A DNA stretch of 64,000 nucleotides from Bog-756 sp963753905. GTDB lineage: Bacteria; Actinomycetota; Acidimicrobiia; Acidimicrobiales; RAAP-2. Position numbers and translations under genes: made by a program. The notes beneath the pieces were generated by a model. It was not told where the DNA came from, ran no database searches, and saw only the letters and a program-made list of their open reading frames with translations. Each line of letters opens with the position of its first letter. Position 1 is the stretch's first letter. Shown here one piece after another: positions 1 to 10,721 of this stretch. The stretch is from NCBI GenBank assembly GCA_963753905.1, contig CAVWDZ010000001.1, forward strand, positions 2,542,001-2,606,000, read 5' to 3'.

Positions 1-353
1 TGGTGGTGTGCCCGTTCTGGAGCGGTTCCCCCTACGAGATGCTGGTCATCCCGCGGGCCCACGGGCCGCACCTGCACCACAGCCCGCCCACCGACCTGGT
101 GGCGGTGGGCAGAGCCCTCAAGATCGCCCTCGACCGCCAGCGCAACGTGCTCGGTGACATCGCCTACAACCTCGTCTTCCACTCGGCCCCGTACCGGGCG
201 CCCGAGCCCTACCACTGGCACGTCCACGTGGTCCCGAAGCTGACCACGGTGGCCGGCTTCGAGATGGGCACCGGCGTGCTCATCAACATCGTCAACCCGG
301 AGCAGGCCGCCGAAGAGCTCGCCGCGCCGGTCGCGGTGGCCAACGCGGGCTGA
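1..353 (+). CDS. galT: Galactose-1-phosphate uridylyltransferase-like protein, C-terminal part
   Basis: Only the last 117 or so codons are in the window, and the reading frame is already open at the left edge, so the start and the catalytic half are missing. The visible part has the second-domain HIT-superfamily signature YHWHVHVVPK followed by a Gly-rich stretch and INIVNPEQAAEEL near the end, which matches the actinobacterial GalT-like group. Those enzymes move UMP between galactose-1-phosphate and UDP-glucose in the cytoplasm (Leloir pathway). The gene is convergent with treS, with about 48 bp between the stops. A related nucleotidyltransferase of the same fold is the main alternative. Confidence 0.72.
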   Translation, partial: VVCPFWSGSPYEMLVIPRAHGPHLHHSPPTDLVAVGRALKIALDRQRNVLGDIAYNLVFHSAPYRAPEPYHWHVHVVPKLTTVAGFEMGTGVLINIVNPEQAAEELAAPVAVANAG

Positions 354-401
354 CCCGGCGACTCGTCCTCTACGCGCGCAGGTCCGCCCGCGCCGCCGAT
401 C

Positions 402-2099
402 TCAGACCAGCTCGAAGCTGAGGGAGCCGTAGGAACCGAGGGTCACCGTGTAGGGCTCCACCCCGATGAGCGGGAAGGCGACCCGGCCGAGCAGCTCGAT
501 CGGCTGGCGCCCGGCCCACTCCCCGGCGGCAATGGCGGCCGGCTGGGCCATGCGGCTCAGGTTGTGCACGCAGAGGACCGGGTTGCCCGTACCCCGCCCG
601 CTCCCCGGGCTCCGCCGGTCCGAGCGCACGAAGGCCAGCACCGAGGGATTGGCCGAGGAGACCATCTCGAGGGTGCCGGTGCCGAAGACGGGGAACTCCC
701 TGCGCACGGCGAGCATCCGGCGCATCCAGTGGAGGAACGAGCTCGGGTTGCGCTGCTGCGCCTCGACGTTGACCCCGGCGAACCCGTAGACGGGGTCCAT
801 GAGGGGCGGCAGGTAGAGCTGGGCGAAGTCCGCCCGGCTGAACCCGCCGTTGCGGTCCGGGGTCCACTGCATGGGGGTGCGCACCGAGTCCCGGTCACCC
901 AGGTAGAGGTTGTCCCCCATCTGGATCTCGTCGCCGTAGTAGAGGACCGGGCTGCCCCGCAGGGTGAACAGGACCGAGAAGAGGAGCTCTGCGAGGCGGC
1001 GGTCGAGGTCGAGAAGGGGGGCGAGGCGCCGACCGATCCCCATGTGGCGTTTCATGCGGGGGTCCTTGGCGTACTCGGAGAAGAGGTAGTCGCGCTCCTC
1101 TTCGCTGACCATCTCGAGGGTGAGCTCGTCATGGTTGCGGAGGAAGATCGCCCACTGCCCACCGGGCGGCGCGTCCGGGGTCTGGGCCAGGATCTCGGTG
1201 ATCGGAAAGCACTGCTCTCGACGGACCGCGGTGAACAGCCGCGGCATCAGGGGGAAGTTGAAGCAGAGGTGGCACTCGTCGTCGTCGCCGAAGTACTCGG
1301 CCACGTCGGTCGGCCACCCGTTGGCCTCGGCCAGCAGGATCCGGCCCGGGTAGCGGGCGTCGAGCTCGGCCCGCACCAGCTTGATGAAGGCGTGGGTCTC
1401 CGGGAGGTTCTCGCCGGGGGTGCCGTCGCGCTGGAACAGGTAGGGCACCGCATCGAGCCGGAACCCGTCGAGGCCCAGGTCGAGCCAGAACCGCACCACC
1501 TCGAGCATGGCCTCGACCACCTCGGGGTTCTCGTAGTTGAGATCCGGCTGGTGGGCGTAGAACCGGTGCCAGTAGTACTGGTCGCGCGACGACTCGTAGG
1601 ACCAGTTGGAGCGTTCGACGTCGATGAAGACGACCCTGGCCTCCGGCCACCGCTGGTCGTCGTCGTTCCACACGTACCAGTCGGCCTTCGGGTTGCCGCG
1701 ACTGCTGCGCGACTCGATGAACCAGGGGTGCTGGTCGCTGGTGTGGTTGATGACCAGGTCGGCGACGACCCGGATGCCCCGGCTGTGGGCCTCGTGGAGC
1801 AGCGTCCGGAGGTCGTCGACGGTACCGCTCTCGGGGTGCACCGAGAAGTAGTCGCTGATGTCGTACCCACCGTCCCGCAGCGGCGACGGGTAGAACGGGA
1901 GGAGCCAGAGGCAGTCGACGCCGAGCCACTGGAGGTAGTCGAGCTTGGCGATGAGCCCGGGGATGTCGCCCACCCCGTCGTTGTTGCCGTCGAAGAACCC
2001 GCGGATGAAGACCTCGTAGAAGACGGCGCGCTGGAACCAGAGGGGATCCTCCTCGGCCGGCGGCACGGGTCGGACCGACGGGATGGGCAGGGCGGTCAC
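402..2099 (-). CDS. treS: Trehalose synthase / alpha-amylase family enzyme
   Basis: A GH13 enzyme that interconverts maltose and trehalose by intramolecular transglycosylation in the cytoplasm, linking trehalose to glycogen. From the chosen start it is 565 residues. The GH13 catalytic set is visible: nucleophile Asp in DGFRLDAVPY (about residue 216), acid/base Glu in LLAEANGWP (about 258) and the third carboxylate in FLRNHDE (about 324). The N-terminal block FYEVFIRGFFDGNNDG and the late GDRDSVRTPMQW are typical of TreS. An ATG further upstream (2216) would run into meaB. I prefer GTG at 2099 because TAGCGT lies 7 nt before it, the leaderless pattern seen elsewhere here. It is probably last in a murA-meaB-treS run, with its own promoter. 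No fused maltokinase is present. Confidence 0.9.
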   Translation of the reverse strand: MTALPIPSVRPVPPAEEDPLWFQRAVFYEVFIRGFFDGNNDGVGDIPGLIAKLDYLQWLGVDCLWLLPFYPSPLRDGGYDISDYFSVHPESGTVDDLRTLLHEAHSRGIRVVADLVINHTSDQHPWFIESRSSRGNPKADWYVWNDDDQRWPEARVVFIDVERSNWSYESSRDQYYWHRFYAHQPDLNYENPEVVEAMLEVVRFWLDLGLDGFRLDAVPYLFQRDGTPGENLPETHAFIKLVRAELDARYPGRILLAEANGWPTDVAEYFGDDDECHLCFNFPLMPRLFTAVRREQCFPITEILAQTPDAPPGGQWAIFLRNHDELTLEMVSEEERDYLFSEYAKDPRMKRHMGIGRRLAPLLDLDRRLAELLFSVLFTLRGSPVLYYGDEIQMGDNLYLGDRDSVRTPMQWTPDRNGGFSRADFAQLYLPPLMDPVYGFAGVNVEAQQRNPSSFLHWMRRMLAVRREFPVFGTGTLEMVSSANPSVLAFVRSDRRSPGSGRGTGNPVLCVHNLSRMAQPAAIAAGEWAGRQPIELLGRVAFPLIGVEPYTVTLGSYGSLSFELV

Positions 2100-2139
2100 G
2101 ACGGGCACGCTATCGGAAGGCGCGGTGCGCGCCGTGTAC

Positions 2140-3131
2140 TCAGCCGCCCGGTCCCCGGGTCCGCGGGAAGAGCCCCGACAGCAGGCGGTCCGCCGCCTCG
2201 TAGGGGTCGAGCCCACCGTTCGAGAGCTCTGCCACCACGTCCGCGTAGCGGTCCGCCCCGACCAGATCGTCGATCTCCTGCTCCAGCCGGGCCAGCAGGA
2301 TCTGGTGGAACTCCCGGGCGAGACGTCGCTGCCGACGCTCCTCGAGTGACCCGTCCTCGATGAGCCACGACCGGTGCTCGGCGACGGCGGTCCACAACTC
2401 CTCGACGCCGGCGCCCGTGGTGGCCACCGTCTCGACGATCGGCGGGCGCCAGGAGCCGAGCTGGGTCAGCTCGAGCATGAGCTCGAGGTCGCGACGCGTC
2501 TCGCGCGCCCGGTACGGTCGGACTTGTTGATCACGAACACGTCGGCAATCTCGAGGAGCCCGGCCTTGTTGGCCTGGATGGCGTCGCCCCATCCGGGATT
2601 CACCACCACGACGGTGGTGTCGGTGGCGGCGGCCACGGCCACCTCCTGCTGGCCGACCCCGACCGTCTCCACCAGCACCACCGGGACCCCGACCGCCGAG
2701 AGCACCCGGACCGCGTCGGGCACCGCCACGGTCAGGCCGCCGAGGTGGCCCCGGGTCGCCATCGAGCGGATGTAGACCTTGTCGTCGAGGGCGTGGGTCT
2801 GCATGCGGATCCGGTCGCCGAGGATCGCACCGCCGGAGAACGGTGAGGACGGGTCGATGGCCAGAACCGCGACCCGATCGCTCCCGTCGATCCCGCGGGT
2901 GCGTGCCTGTTCGATGAGCCGGTCGGTGAGGGTCGACTTGCCCGACCCCGGCGCTCCGGTGATCCCGATGGTGTACGCCTGCCCGGATGCGCGGTAGGCC
3001 AGGGCGGCCACCGCGCGTGACCCCGGTCCGCCGCGTTCGACGAGCGAGAGCAGGCGGGGCAGCGCCACCCGGTCACCGTCGCGGGCGGCCTCGAACAGGG
3101 CGGCAGGATCGAGCGTGGGGGAGCCGGGCAT
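2140..3131 (-). CDS. meaB: MeaB/ArgK-type G3E GTPase, apparent single-base frameshift
   Basis: A P-loop GTPase that chaperones adenosylcobalamin-dependent methylmalonyl-CoA mutase. The first reading frame starts at ATG 3131 and carries the Walker A motif GAPGSGKS (residues 59-66), DPSSPFSGGAILGDR, an ETVGVGQ switch and NKSD of the guanine-specificity loop. Immediately after NKSDR it goes out of frame. The rest of the family, starting ARETRRDLELMLEL and including a VVETVATTG-like segment, continues in the neighbouring frame to TGA 2140. One extra G around 2508-2511 would rejoin them as NKSDRTGARETRRDL and give a normal-length protein. The two halves therefore look like one gene with a 1-base deletion or a sequence error. 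No mutase gene is adjacent. Upstream murA ends 35 bp away. Confidence 0.85.
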
Positions 3132-3166
3132 GGCTGCCTGAGGATACCCGGGCGGTTGTGAGGCGG

Positions 3167-4447
3167 TCAGGCCCGGACGACTCGGGCGCCGAGGGAGTTG
3201 AGCTTGGCGTCGAGCCCCTCGTAGCCGCGGTCGATGTGGTGGGCGTCGGCGATCACCGTCTCCCCGTCGGCCACCAGTCCGGCCAGCACCAGCGCGGCGC
3301 CTGCCCGGACGTCGCAGGCATGCACAGCGGCACCAGACAGGCGGTCGACACCACGGACCACCGCGTGGTGGCCCTCGGTCCGGACGTCGGCACCCATGCG
3401 CTTCAGCTCCTCGACGTAGCGGAACCGTCCGAAGAACAGGTTCTCGGTGACGATGCCCACGCCGTCGGCCACGGTCAGCAGGGTCACCATGAGCGGCTTG
3501 TAGTCGGTGGCGAACCCGGGATAGGGCAGGGTGGCGACGTCGACCGAGTGGAGCCGGGCACACCCCTTGGCGTCGGCCCGGAGCCCGTCGGACCCGAGGG
3601 TGATCTCGATCCCCATGGCGGTGAGCTTGCGGATCAGCATCTCCATGTGCTCGGGACGGCCGTCCTCGACGACCACCTCTCCGCCGGTCATCGCGGCCGC
3701 GACCAAGAAGGTGGCGACCACCAGCCGGTCAGGGATGACCCTGTGCGAGGCTGGATGCAGGCGCTCGACCCCCTCGATCTCGATGCGGGATGTCCCCGCC
3801 CCGGTGATCCGGGCGCCCATCGCATTGAGGTAGTCGGACAGGTCCCGCACCTCCGGTTCGCAGGCGGCGTTCTCGATCACGGTGGTGCCCTTTGCGAGGG
3901 TGGCCGCCATCAGGACGTTGTCCGTCCCGGTGTGGCTCGGGTACTCGAGGACGACCCGGCTGCCGATGAGGCGGGGCCGCCCGTCGACCGTGCTCTCCAC
4001 CCGTCCCACGACCGTGCCGTCGGTCGAGCGGAACCCGACCCCCATGGTCTCGAGTGCGTGCAGGTGCATGTCGATGGGCCGGGGGCCGAAGTCGTCGCCG
4101 CCGGGCGCGGACACACTCGCCCGGCCGCAGCGGGCCAGGAGCGGACCGAGCACGACGACCGACGCCCGCATCCGCTCCACGAGCCCGTCGGGGGCGTCCG
4201 GGACGACCTCGGCGGGCGTGGTGACCACCAGCTCGTCGGCGCGCGTGCCGCGGGACACTTCGACGCCCATCGCACCGAGCACCTCGGCCATGATGTCCAC
4301 GTCGGTGATCCTCGGCACGTTGGTGAGCACATGGCGGCCCTCGGCCAGCAGACAGGCGGCCATGAGCTTGAGCACCGAGTTCTTGGCCCCGCCGGCCCGC
4401 ACGGAACCCGACAACGGCCCGCCCGGAGTCACGATGAGCCGGTTCAC
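3167..4447 (-). CDS. murA: UDP-N-acetylglucosamine 1-carboxyvinyltransferase
   Basis: Transfers enolpyruvate from PEP to UDP-GlcNAc, the first committed step of peptidoglycan synthesis in the cytoplasm. The protein is 426 residues from GTG 4447, the usual length, and begins with the family's NRLIVTPGGPLSG...GGAKNSVLKLMAA. The active-site loop reads APGGDDFGPRPIDMH, so the position normally held by Cys115 is Asp118 here. This is the same change that makes the Mycobacterium enzyme insensitive to fosfomycin, so resistance is expected (inference). A CATACT hexamer 6 nt upstream of the GTG supports that start. A longer in-frame ATG at 4603 would overlap glpX. The gene is divergent from glpX and heads a run with meaB and treS. 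Confidence 0.95.
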   Translation of the reverse strand: MNRLIVTPGGPLSGSVRAGGAKNSVLKLMAACLLAEGRHVLTNVPRITDVDIMAEVLGAMGVEVSRGTRADELVVTTPAEVVPDAPDGLVERMRASVVVLGPLLARCGRASVSAPGGDDFGPRPIDMHLHALETMGVGFRSTDGTVVGRVESTVDGRPRLIGSRVVLEYPSHTGTDNVLMAATLAKGTTVIENAACEPEVRDLSDYLNAMGARITGAGTSRIEIEGVERLHPASHRVIPDRLVVATFLVAAAMTGGEVVVEDGRPEHMEMLIRKLTAMGIEITLGSDGLRADAKGCARLHSVDVATLPYPGFATDYKPLMVTLLTVADGVGIVTENLFFGRFRYVEELKRMGADVRTEGHHAVVRGVDRLSGAAVHACDVRAGAALVLAGLVADGETVIADAHHIDRGYEGLDAKLNSLGARVVRA

Positions 4448-4581
4448 CCCTCCAGTATGGCCCGGGAGCGCCCACACACCCGTCGATGGTGCGCGCGCGA
4501 CGTCGTGCCTCATCGGACGGCGGGCACCACCGTGCGGGTCGGCGGCGCCTCCCTTCGTGGCAGCCACTAACGTCTGTGCCC

Positions 4582-5577
4582 GTGAGCGCGACCGTCCAGG
4601 CACCCGACCGCAATCTGGCCATGGAGCTTGTCCGGGTCACCGAAGCATCGGCCCTGGCCGCGTCGAGGTGGATGGGGCGCGGGGACAAGGAGGGGGCCGA
4701 CGGCGCAGCGGTCAGCGCGATGCGGATCGTCCTCTCCAGCATCGCCATGGACGGGGTCGTCGTGATCGGAGAGGGGGAGAAGGACAACGCGCCCATGCTC
4801 TTCAACGGTGAGCGGATCGGGGACGGCACGCCTCCCAAAGCCGACATCGCCGTGGATCCGATCGACGGCACCACCTCGACCGCCCTCGGACGCGGCGGGG
4901 CTCTCGCGGTCATCGCAGTCTCCGAGGAGGGCACCATGTTCGACCCGGGCCCCTGCGTCTACATGGAGAAGCTGGCAGTCGGGCCCAGTGCGTTGGGCGC
5001 CATCGACATCACCCAACCCATCGCGGCGAACCTGGAGGCGGTGGCCAAGACCAAAGGCACCTCGGTGCGCGACCTCACCGTCGTCATCCTCGACCGGCCG
5101 CGTCACGAGCAACTGATCACCGACGTCCGCTCGACCGGGGCTCGGATCCGGCTCATCACCGACGGCGACGTGGCCGGCGCCATCGCCACCTCGTGGCCCG
5201 ACACCGGAGTGGACCTGCTGGTCGGCATCGGCGGCACTCCCGAGGGTGTGATCGCCGCTGCGGCCCTCAAATCGATGGGCGGCGAGATCCAGGGCCGCCT
5301 CTACCCCCGCGACGAGCACGAACGGACGGCGGCGCTCGACCTCGGCTACGACCTCGACGCGGTCCTGACCACCGATGACCTCGTACGCGGGGACAACTGC
5401 TTCTTCGCCGCAACCGGGATCACCGATGGGGAACTGCTCCAGGGAGTCCGCTACGACGGATTCGGCGCCAGCACCCAGTCGCTGGTCATGCGGTCCAAGT
5501 CGGGCACGGTCCGGCTCATCGACGCCCGTCACCCGCTGCACAAGCTGGCCGAGTACAGCGCCATCGAGTTCGGCTGA
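4582..5577 (+). CDS. glpX: Class II fructose-1,6-bisphosphatase
   Basis: Hydrolyses fructose-1,6-bisphosphate to fructose-6-phosphate in gluconeogenesis; GlpX is the usual FBPase of actinobacteria. The 331-residue protein shows the metal and phosphate motifs VVIGEGEKDNAPML (about residues 60-73) and DPIDGTTS (about 92-99), then GIGGTPEGVIAAAA and the C-terminal GDNCFFAATGITDG, all family hallmarks. I placed the start at GTG 4582 because TAACGT lies 8 nt before it and the conserved N-terminal helix (NLAMELVRVTEAS) follows directly. An in-frame ATG at 4486 would add a basic, unconserved extension. It is a single gene, divergent from murA and convergent with atpC. Confidence 0.95.
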   Translation: MSATVQAPDRNLAMELVRVTEASALAASRWMGRGDKEGADGAAVSAMRIVLSSIAMDGVVVIGEGEKDNAPMLFNGERIGDGTPPKADIAVDPIDGTTSTALGRGGALAVIAVSEEGTMFDPGPCVYMEKLAVGPSALGAIDITQPIAANLEAVAKTKGTSVRDLTVVILDRPRHEQLITDVRSTGARIRLITDGDVAGAIATSWPDTGVDLLVGIGGTPEGVIAAAALKSMGGEIQGRLYPRDEHERTAALDLGYDLDAVLTTDDLVRGDNCFFAATGITDGELLQGVRYDGFGASTQSLVMRSKSGTVRLIDARHPLHKLAEYSAIEFG

Positions 5578-5613
5578 CGACCCGGCGAGGCTGGAGCGTC
5601 CGGCTCCACCCCG

Positions 5614-6021
5614 CTACTCGGCGAGGCTCAGGAACCGCTCCACGCGCCGCTTCTCACGCTCGGCGACCCGGCGCCGCTCACTGTCGTCACCGGCCTGCTC
5701 GATCCCCTCGACGGCTGCCCGCAGACGTTCCCGCAGGTCGTCCGCGTCGAGATCTTCGATGGGATAGGCCTCCTCGAGCAACAGCAGCGCGTGGTTGTCG
5801 CCCACCTGGAGGTAGCCCTCCGCCTGCGCGAACCGGACAATCTCGGTCTCGGTCCTGTACAGCCGCAGCTCGGTGGGCTCGAGGGTCGCCAACAGCGGTG
5901 CGTGTCGGCTGAGGATGCCGATCTGACCGAGAGTGGTGACGGTCGAGACCATCTCCACCTCGCCGTTGAAGATCTCACCGTCAGGGGTGAGCACTTCGAC
6001 GGGGAACGGGGTGTGGGCCAT
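5614..6021 (-). CDS. atpC: ATP synthase F1 epsilon subunit
   Basis: Central-stalk epsilon subunit of the F1 sector, which couples rotor movement and can inhibit ATP hydrolysis. At 135 residues it has the usual N-terminal beta-sandwich (FPVEVLTPDGEIFNGEVEMV, then GQIGILSRHAPLLATLEP) and a charged C-terminal helical part rich in Arg and Glu. It starts at ATG 6021, overlapping the atpD stop in an ATGA arrangement, and is the last gene of the ATP synthase operon. It is convergent with glpX, 36 bp away. Confidence 0.93.
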   Translation of the reverse strand: MAHTPFPVEVLTPDGEIFNGEVEMVSTVTTLGQIGILSRHAPLLATLEPTELRLYRTETEIVRFAQAEGYLQVGDNHALLLLEEAYPIEDLDADDLRERLRAAVEGIEQAGDDSERRRVAEREKRRVERFLSLAE

Positions 6022-7505
6022 CAGTCCCCACCCTCTCCACTGGCGTCCCGGATCACCTCGTCGATCGTGCCCTTCATGAAGAACGCCCGCTCGGGGAATT
6101 CGTCGTACCGTCCCTCGAGGATCTCCTTGAAGCCGCGGACCGTCTCTGCGATCGGGACGTATGCGCCCGGGGTGCCGGTGAACTGCTCGGCCACGTAGAA
6201 CGGCTGGGAGAGGTACCGCTCGAGCCTGCGGGCCCGGTTGACCGCCACCTTGTCCTCGTCGGACAGCTCGTCGATTCCGAGGATCGCAATGATGTCCTGG
6301 AGCTCCTTGTACCGCTGGAGCACCTGCTGGACCTCGGTGGCGACGCGGAAGTGCTCCTCGCCCACGATGTCCGCCTTGAGGATCGTCGAAGTCGACTCGA
6401 GCGGGTCGACCGCGGGATAGATGCCCTTCTCGGCGATCGACCGGGACAGCACCGTCGTGGCGTTCAAGTGTGCGAACACCGACGCGGGGGCCGGGTCGGT
6501 GAGGTCGTCGGCGGGCACGTAGATCGCCTGCACGCTCGTCACCGAGCCGCGGCGCGTGGAGGTGATGCGTTCCTGGAGCTGGCCCATCTCGGACTCGAGC
6601 GTCGGCTGGTAGCCGACCTGCGAGGGCATCCGGCCGAGCAGTGCCGAGACCTCGGAGCCCGCCTGGACGAAGCGGAAGATGTTGTCGATGAAGAGCAGCA
6701 CGTCCTGGCCCTCCTGATCGCGGAAGTACTCCGCCATCGTCAGACCGGCGAGGGCCACACGCATACGGGCGCCGGGCGGCTCGTTCATCTGCCCGAAGAC
6801 GAGAATCGTCTTGTCGAGCACCCCGGACTCCTTCATCTCCAGCCACAGGTCGTTGCCCTCGCGCGAGCGTTCGCCGACACCGCAGAACGCCGACAGCCCA
6901 CCGTGCTCCTGAGCGAGGTTGTGGATGAGCTCCTGGATGATCACGGTCTTCCCCACGCCCGCACCGCCGAACAGCCCGACCTTGCCGCCCTTGACGTAGG
7001 GCGCCAACAAGTCGATCACCTTGATGCCGGTCTCGAAGATCTCCGTGGTCGGCGTCATCGCCTCCATGGTGGGGGCCTCGCGATGGATCGGCCAGCGCTC
7101 GGCGGTCGGGTCCAGCGGGGTCCCGTCGTCGATCGGCTCTCCCAGCAGGTTGAAGATCCTTCCCAGCGTGGCTCTGCCCACAGGAACAGTGATCGGCGCA
7201 CCCGTGTCGATCACCTCGGCGCCGCGCGCCAGGCCGTCGGTTGTGTCCATGGCCACCGCTCGGAGGCGGTCATCCCCGAGATGCTGTTGCACCTCGAAGA
7301 TCACGTAGTCGTCCTCCGCGGCGTCGATGTCCATGTCCTCCTCGGCGCGCGCGGCTGCCGGACGGAGCACCTTGACGGCGTGGTTGATCTCGGGAAGCTT
7401 GTCGAGGAAGACCGCGTCGATCACGACGCCTTGGATCGACTCGATCCGGCCGATGTTCTCATGGCGGCTCTCCGCCGCCGGGGTGGTCTCTGTTGTCAGT
7501 GCCAT
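6021..7505 (-). CDS. atpD: ATP synthase F1 beta subunit
   Basis: Catalytic beta subunit of F1. It is 494 residues, with Walker A GGAGVGKT (180-187), GERSREGNDL, Walker B DVLLFIDNIFRF and a DELSDED loop that corresponds to the DELSEED lever. Family members usually have about 460-480 residues. The surplus is mostly an acidic insertion around residues 49-66 (RAEEDMDIDAAEDD) in the N-terminal barrel, which is not in textbook beta subunits. It shares the ATGA overlap with atpC and follows atpG after a short gap that contains a duplicated copy of the atpG end. Confidence 0.97.
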   Translation of the reverse strand: MALTTETTPAAESRHENIGRIESIQGVVIDAVFLDKLPEINHAVKVLRPAAARAEEDMDIDAAEDDYVIFEVQQHLGDDRLRAVAMDTTDGLARGAEVIDTGAPITVPVGRATLGRIFNLLGEPIDDGTPLDPTAERWPIHREAPTMEAMTPTTEIFETGIKVIDLLAPYVKGGKVGLFGGAGVGKTVIIQELIHNLAQEHGGLSAFCGVGERSREGNDLWLEMKESGVLDKTILVFGQMNEPPGARMRVALAGLTMAEYFRDQEGQDVLLFIDNIFRFVQAGSEVSALLGRMPSQVGYQPTLESEMGQLQERITSTRRGSVTSVQAIYVPADDLTDPAPASVFAHLNATTVLSRSIAEKGIYPAVDPLESTSTILKADIVGEEHFRVATEVQQVLQRYKELQDIIAILGIDELSDEDKVAVNRARRLERYLSQPFYVAEQFTGTPGAYVPIAETVRGFKEILEGRYDEFPERAFFMKGTIDEVIRDASGEGGD

Positions 7506-7518
7506 GTCTCTCCTGTCT

Positions 7519-7570
7519 GGTGATCTAGCCGAGTCCCTCGGCTGTGGTGATCTAGCCGAGCCCCTCGGCT
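7519..7570. repeat. Tandem 25-bp duplication at the end of atpG
   Basis: Two copies of a 25-bp unit lie at 7519-7543 and 7546-7570, 27 bp apart and differing at one base. The second copy contains the last codons and TAG stop of atpG; the first sits in the atpG-atpD gap. Each unit also contains a small inverted repeat (CCGAG...CTCGG). Confidence 0.9.
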
Positions 7571-8460
7571 CCGGCGACGACCTCCATGATCTCCTGGGTG
7601 ATCTCGGCTTGGCGCGCCCGGTTCATCTGCAGCGTCAGGTCCTGCATCAGCTCGCTGGCGTTGTCAGAGGCCTGGCGCATCGCGGTCATGCGCGCGCCGT
7701 GCTCCGATGCAGTCGACTCGAGCAGCGCTCGGTAGATCGAGACCTCGACGTAGTCGGGGACGAGCCTCTTCAGCACCGGCTCGGCATCGGGCTCGTACTC
7801 GGGCGCGACGCGGCGTTGTTGGTCCGCGCCAGAAGCTGGCTCCTCGGACAGCTCCTCCTCGAGCACGGTCGCCCGCTGTAAGGGCAGCAGGGTCTCACGC
7901 AGGACCACCTGCGAGATGGCCGAGGCGTATCCGTTGTAGAAGACCTCGACCTGGTCGACCTCTTCGTCGAGATAGGCGGCCACCAGACGCTCCGCGATTC
8001 GGCGGGCGTCGACATAACTGGGCCGGTCGGTGAAACCGGTGAAGCTGTCGACCGGCGCCATCCCCCGGAAGGTCAGCGACGAGGCGGCCCTGCGGCCGGA
8101 AGCGAAGTAGATGACCCTCCGGCCGGCGGCTTCGTGTTCGCGGCCAGCCGCGATTCCGGCGCGAATGATGTTGGAGTTGAACGCACCTGCCAGGCCGCGA
8201 TCCCCTGCGACAAGCAGGAGGCCGACCGTACGCACCTCAGCGTGCTCCTGGAGGATCGGCACCCGTCCCATGGCGCCTGACGCTTGCGCGGCCTGCCGCG
8301 TCATCCGCCGGATGGCACTCGCGTACGGACGCAACGCCTCGATCCGCTGCACCGCGCGGCGCAACCTGGCAGCGGCGACCATTGCCATCGCCCGGGTGAT
8401 CTTTTCGATATTCGTGACCGCTTTGATGCGGGTGCGGACGTCGCGGGGCGACTGTGGCAT
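7552..8460 (-). CDS. atpG: ATP synthase F1 gamma subunit
   Basis: Rotor shaft of F1. The 302-residue protein begins MPQSPRDVRTRIKAVTNIEKITRAM and ends in the matching C-terminal helix (MRQASDNASELMQDLTLQMN then RQAEITQEIMEVVAGAEG), the two long helices that form the coiled-coil rotor. Mid-protein DRGLAGAFNSNI is also conserved. A hydrophilic insertion near residues 205-225 (EEELSEEPASGADQQRR) is unusual but not disruptive. It lies 21 bp after atpA in operon order. The stop codon is part of the duplicated 25-bp unit. Confidence 0.95.
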   Translation of the reverse strand: MPQSPRDVRTRIKAVTNIEKITRAMAMVAAARLRRAVQRIEALRPYASAIRRMTRQAAQASGAMGRVPILQEHAEVRTVGLLLVAGDRGLAGAFNSNIIRAGIAAGREHEAAGRRVIYFASGRRAASSLTFRGMAPVDSFTGFTDRPSYVDARRIAERLVAAYLDEEVDQVEVFYNGYASAISQVVLRETLLPLQRATVLEEELSEEPASGADQQRRVAPEYEPDAEPVLKRLVPDYVEVSIYRALLESTASEHGARMTAMRQASDNASELMQDLTLQMNRARQAEITQEIMEVVAGAEGLG

Positions 8461-8481
8461 GGTCGTTGAGGCGCGCGTGCA

Positions 8482-10123
<1,642 letters not shown>

Positions 10124-10140
<17 letters not shown>

Positions 10141-10699
10141 TGAGTGGCTCCTTGGCAGGCGACGCTGGTCGCGCCCGTCCGACTTGCTTGCGAAGTTGGT
10201 CCAGCCGGTTCCGAATCGATGCATCGAGGATGAAGTCGCCCACGCGGAGCACGATTCCACCGACGATGTCGGGATCGACGACCCTGGTGAGCTCGATCTT
10301 GTTTCCGGTCTGGGTGCCGATCCGATCACCGATATCGCGCACGAAGGCATCGTCGAGTTCGACTGCGCTGGTCACCTCGACCGGCAGCCGCTTCATCTCG
10401 GCGTCCCACAGCTCCTCGTAGCGTGCGCGGATGTGGAAGAGCTCCGGCATGCGGTGGCGCTCGACCAGAGTCTCGAGGAAGCTCATGAACGTCTCCTCGG
10501 CGCCCTCGATCAGCCGGCCCAGGCCATCCTTCTTCTCGTCGGTCGAGAGATACGGGGAGAAGAAGAAGGTCTGGAGAGTGTGGTTGGTGGACAACGCGTC
10601 GGCAAACTGGGCGAGCTGCTCGCGAATCGTGTCGAGCACGTCGTGCTCCGAGGCGACCTCGAAGAGCGCCCGCGCGTAGACCTCGGCAGCCTGTTCCAC
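10124..10699 (-). CDS. atpH: ATP synthase F1 delta subunit
   Basis: Peripheral-stalk delta subunit joining F1 to the b subunits. It has 191 residues with the family pattern: N-terminal helical bundle (AAEVYARALFEVASEHDVLD) and the C-terminal LTRVVDPDIVGGIVLRVGDFILDASIRNRLDQLRK block, written here only as a description of conserved positions 135-170. It is a separate ORF from atpF, not the b-delta fusion found in mycobacteria. It lies between atpF (22 bp gap) and atpA (17 bp overlap). Confidence 0.93.
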
Positions 10700-10721
10700 T
10701 ACGTGGGCCTCTTGGAGCTGT

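Noticed and set aside
564..2363. Long plus-strand ORF of 599 codons opposite treS
   Set aside because: It is antisense to a conserved enzyme, has low-complexity Val/Glu/Gly/Arg composition and no motif; it is an open-frame artefact of GC-rich DNA.
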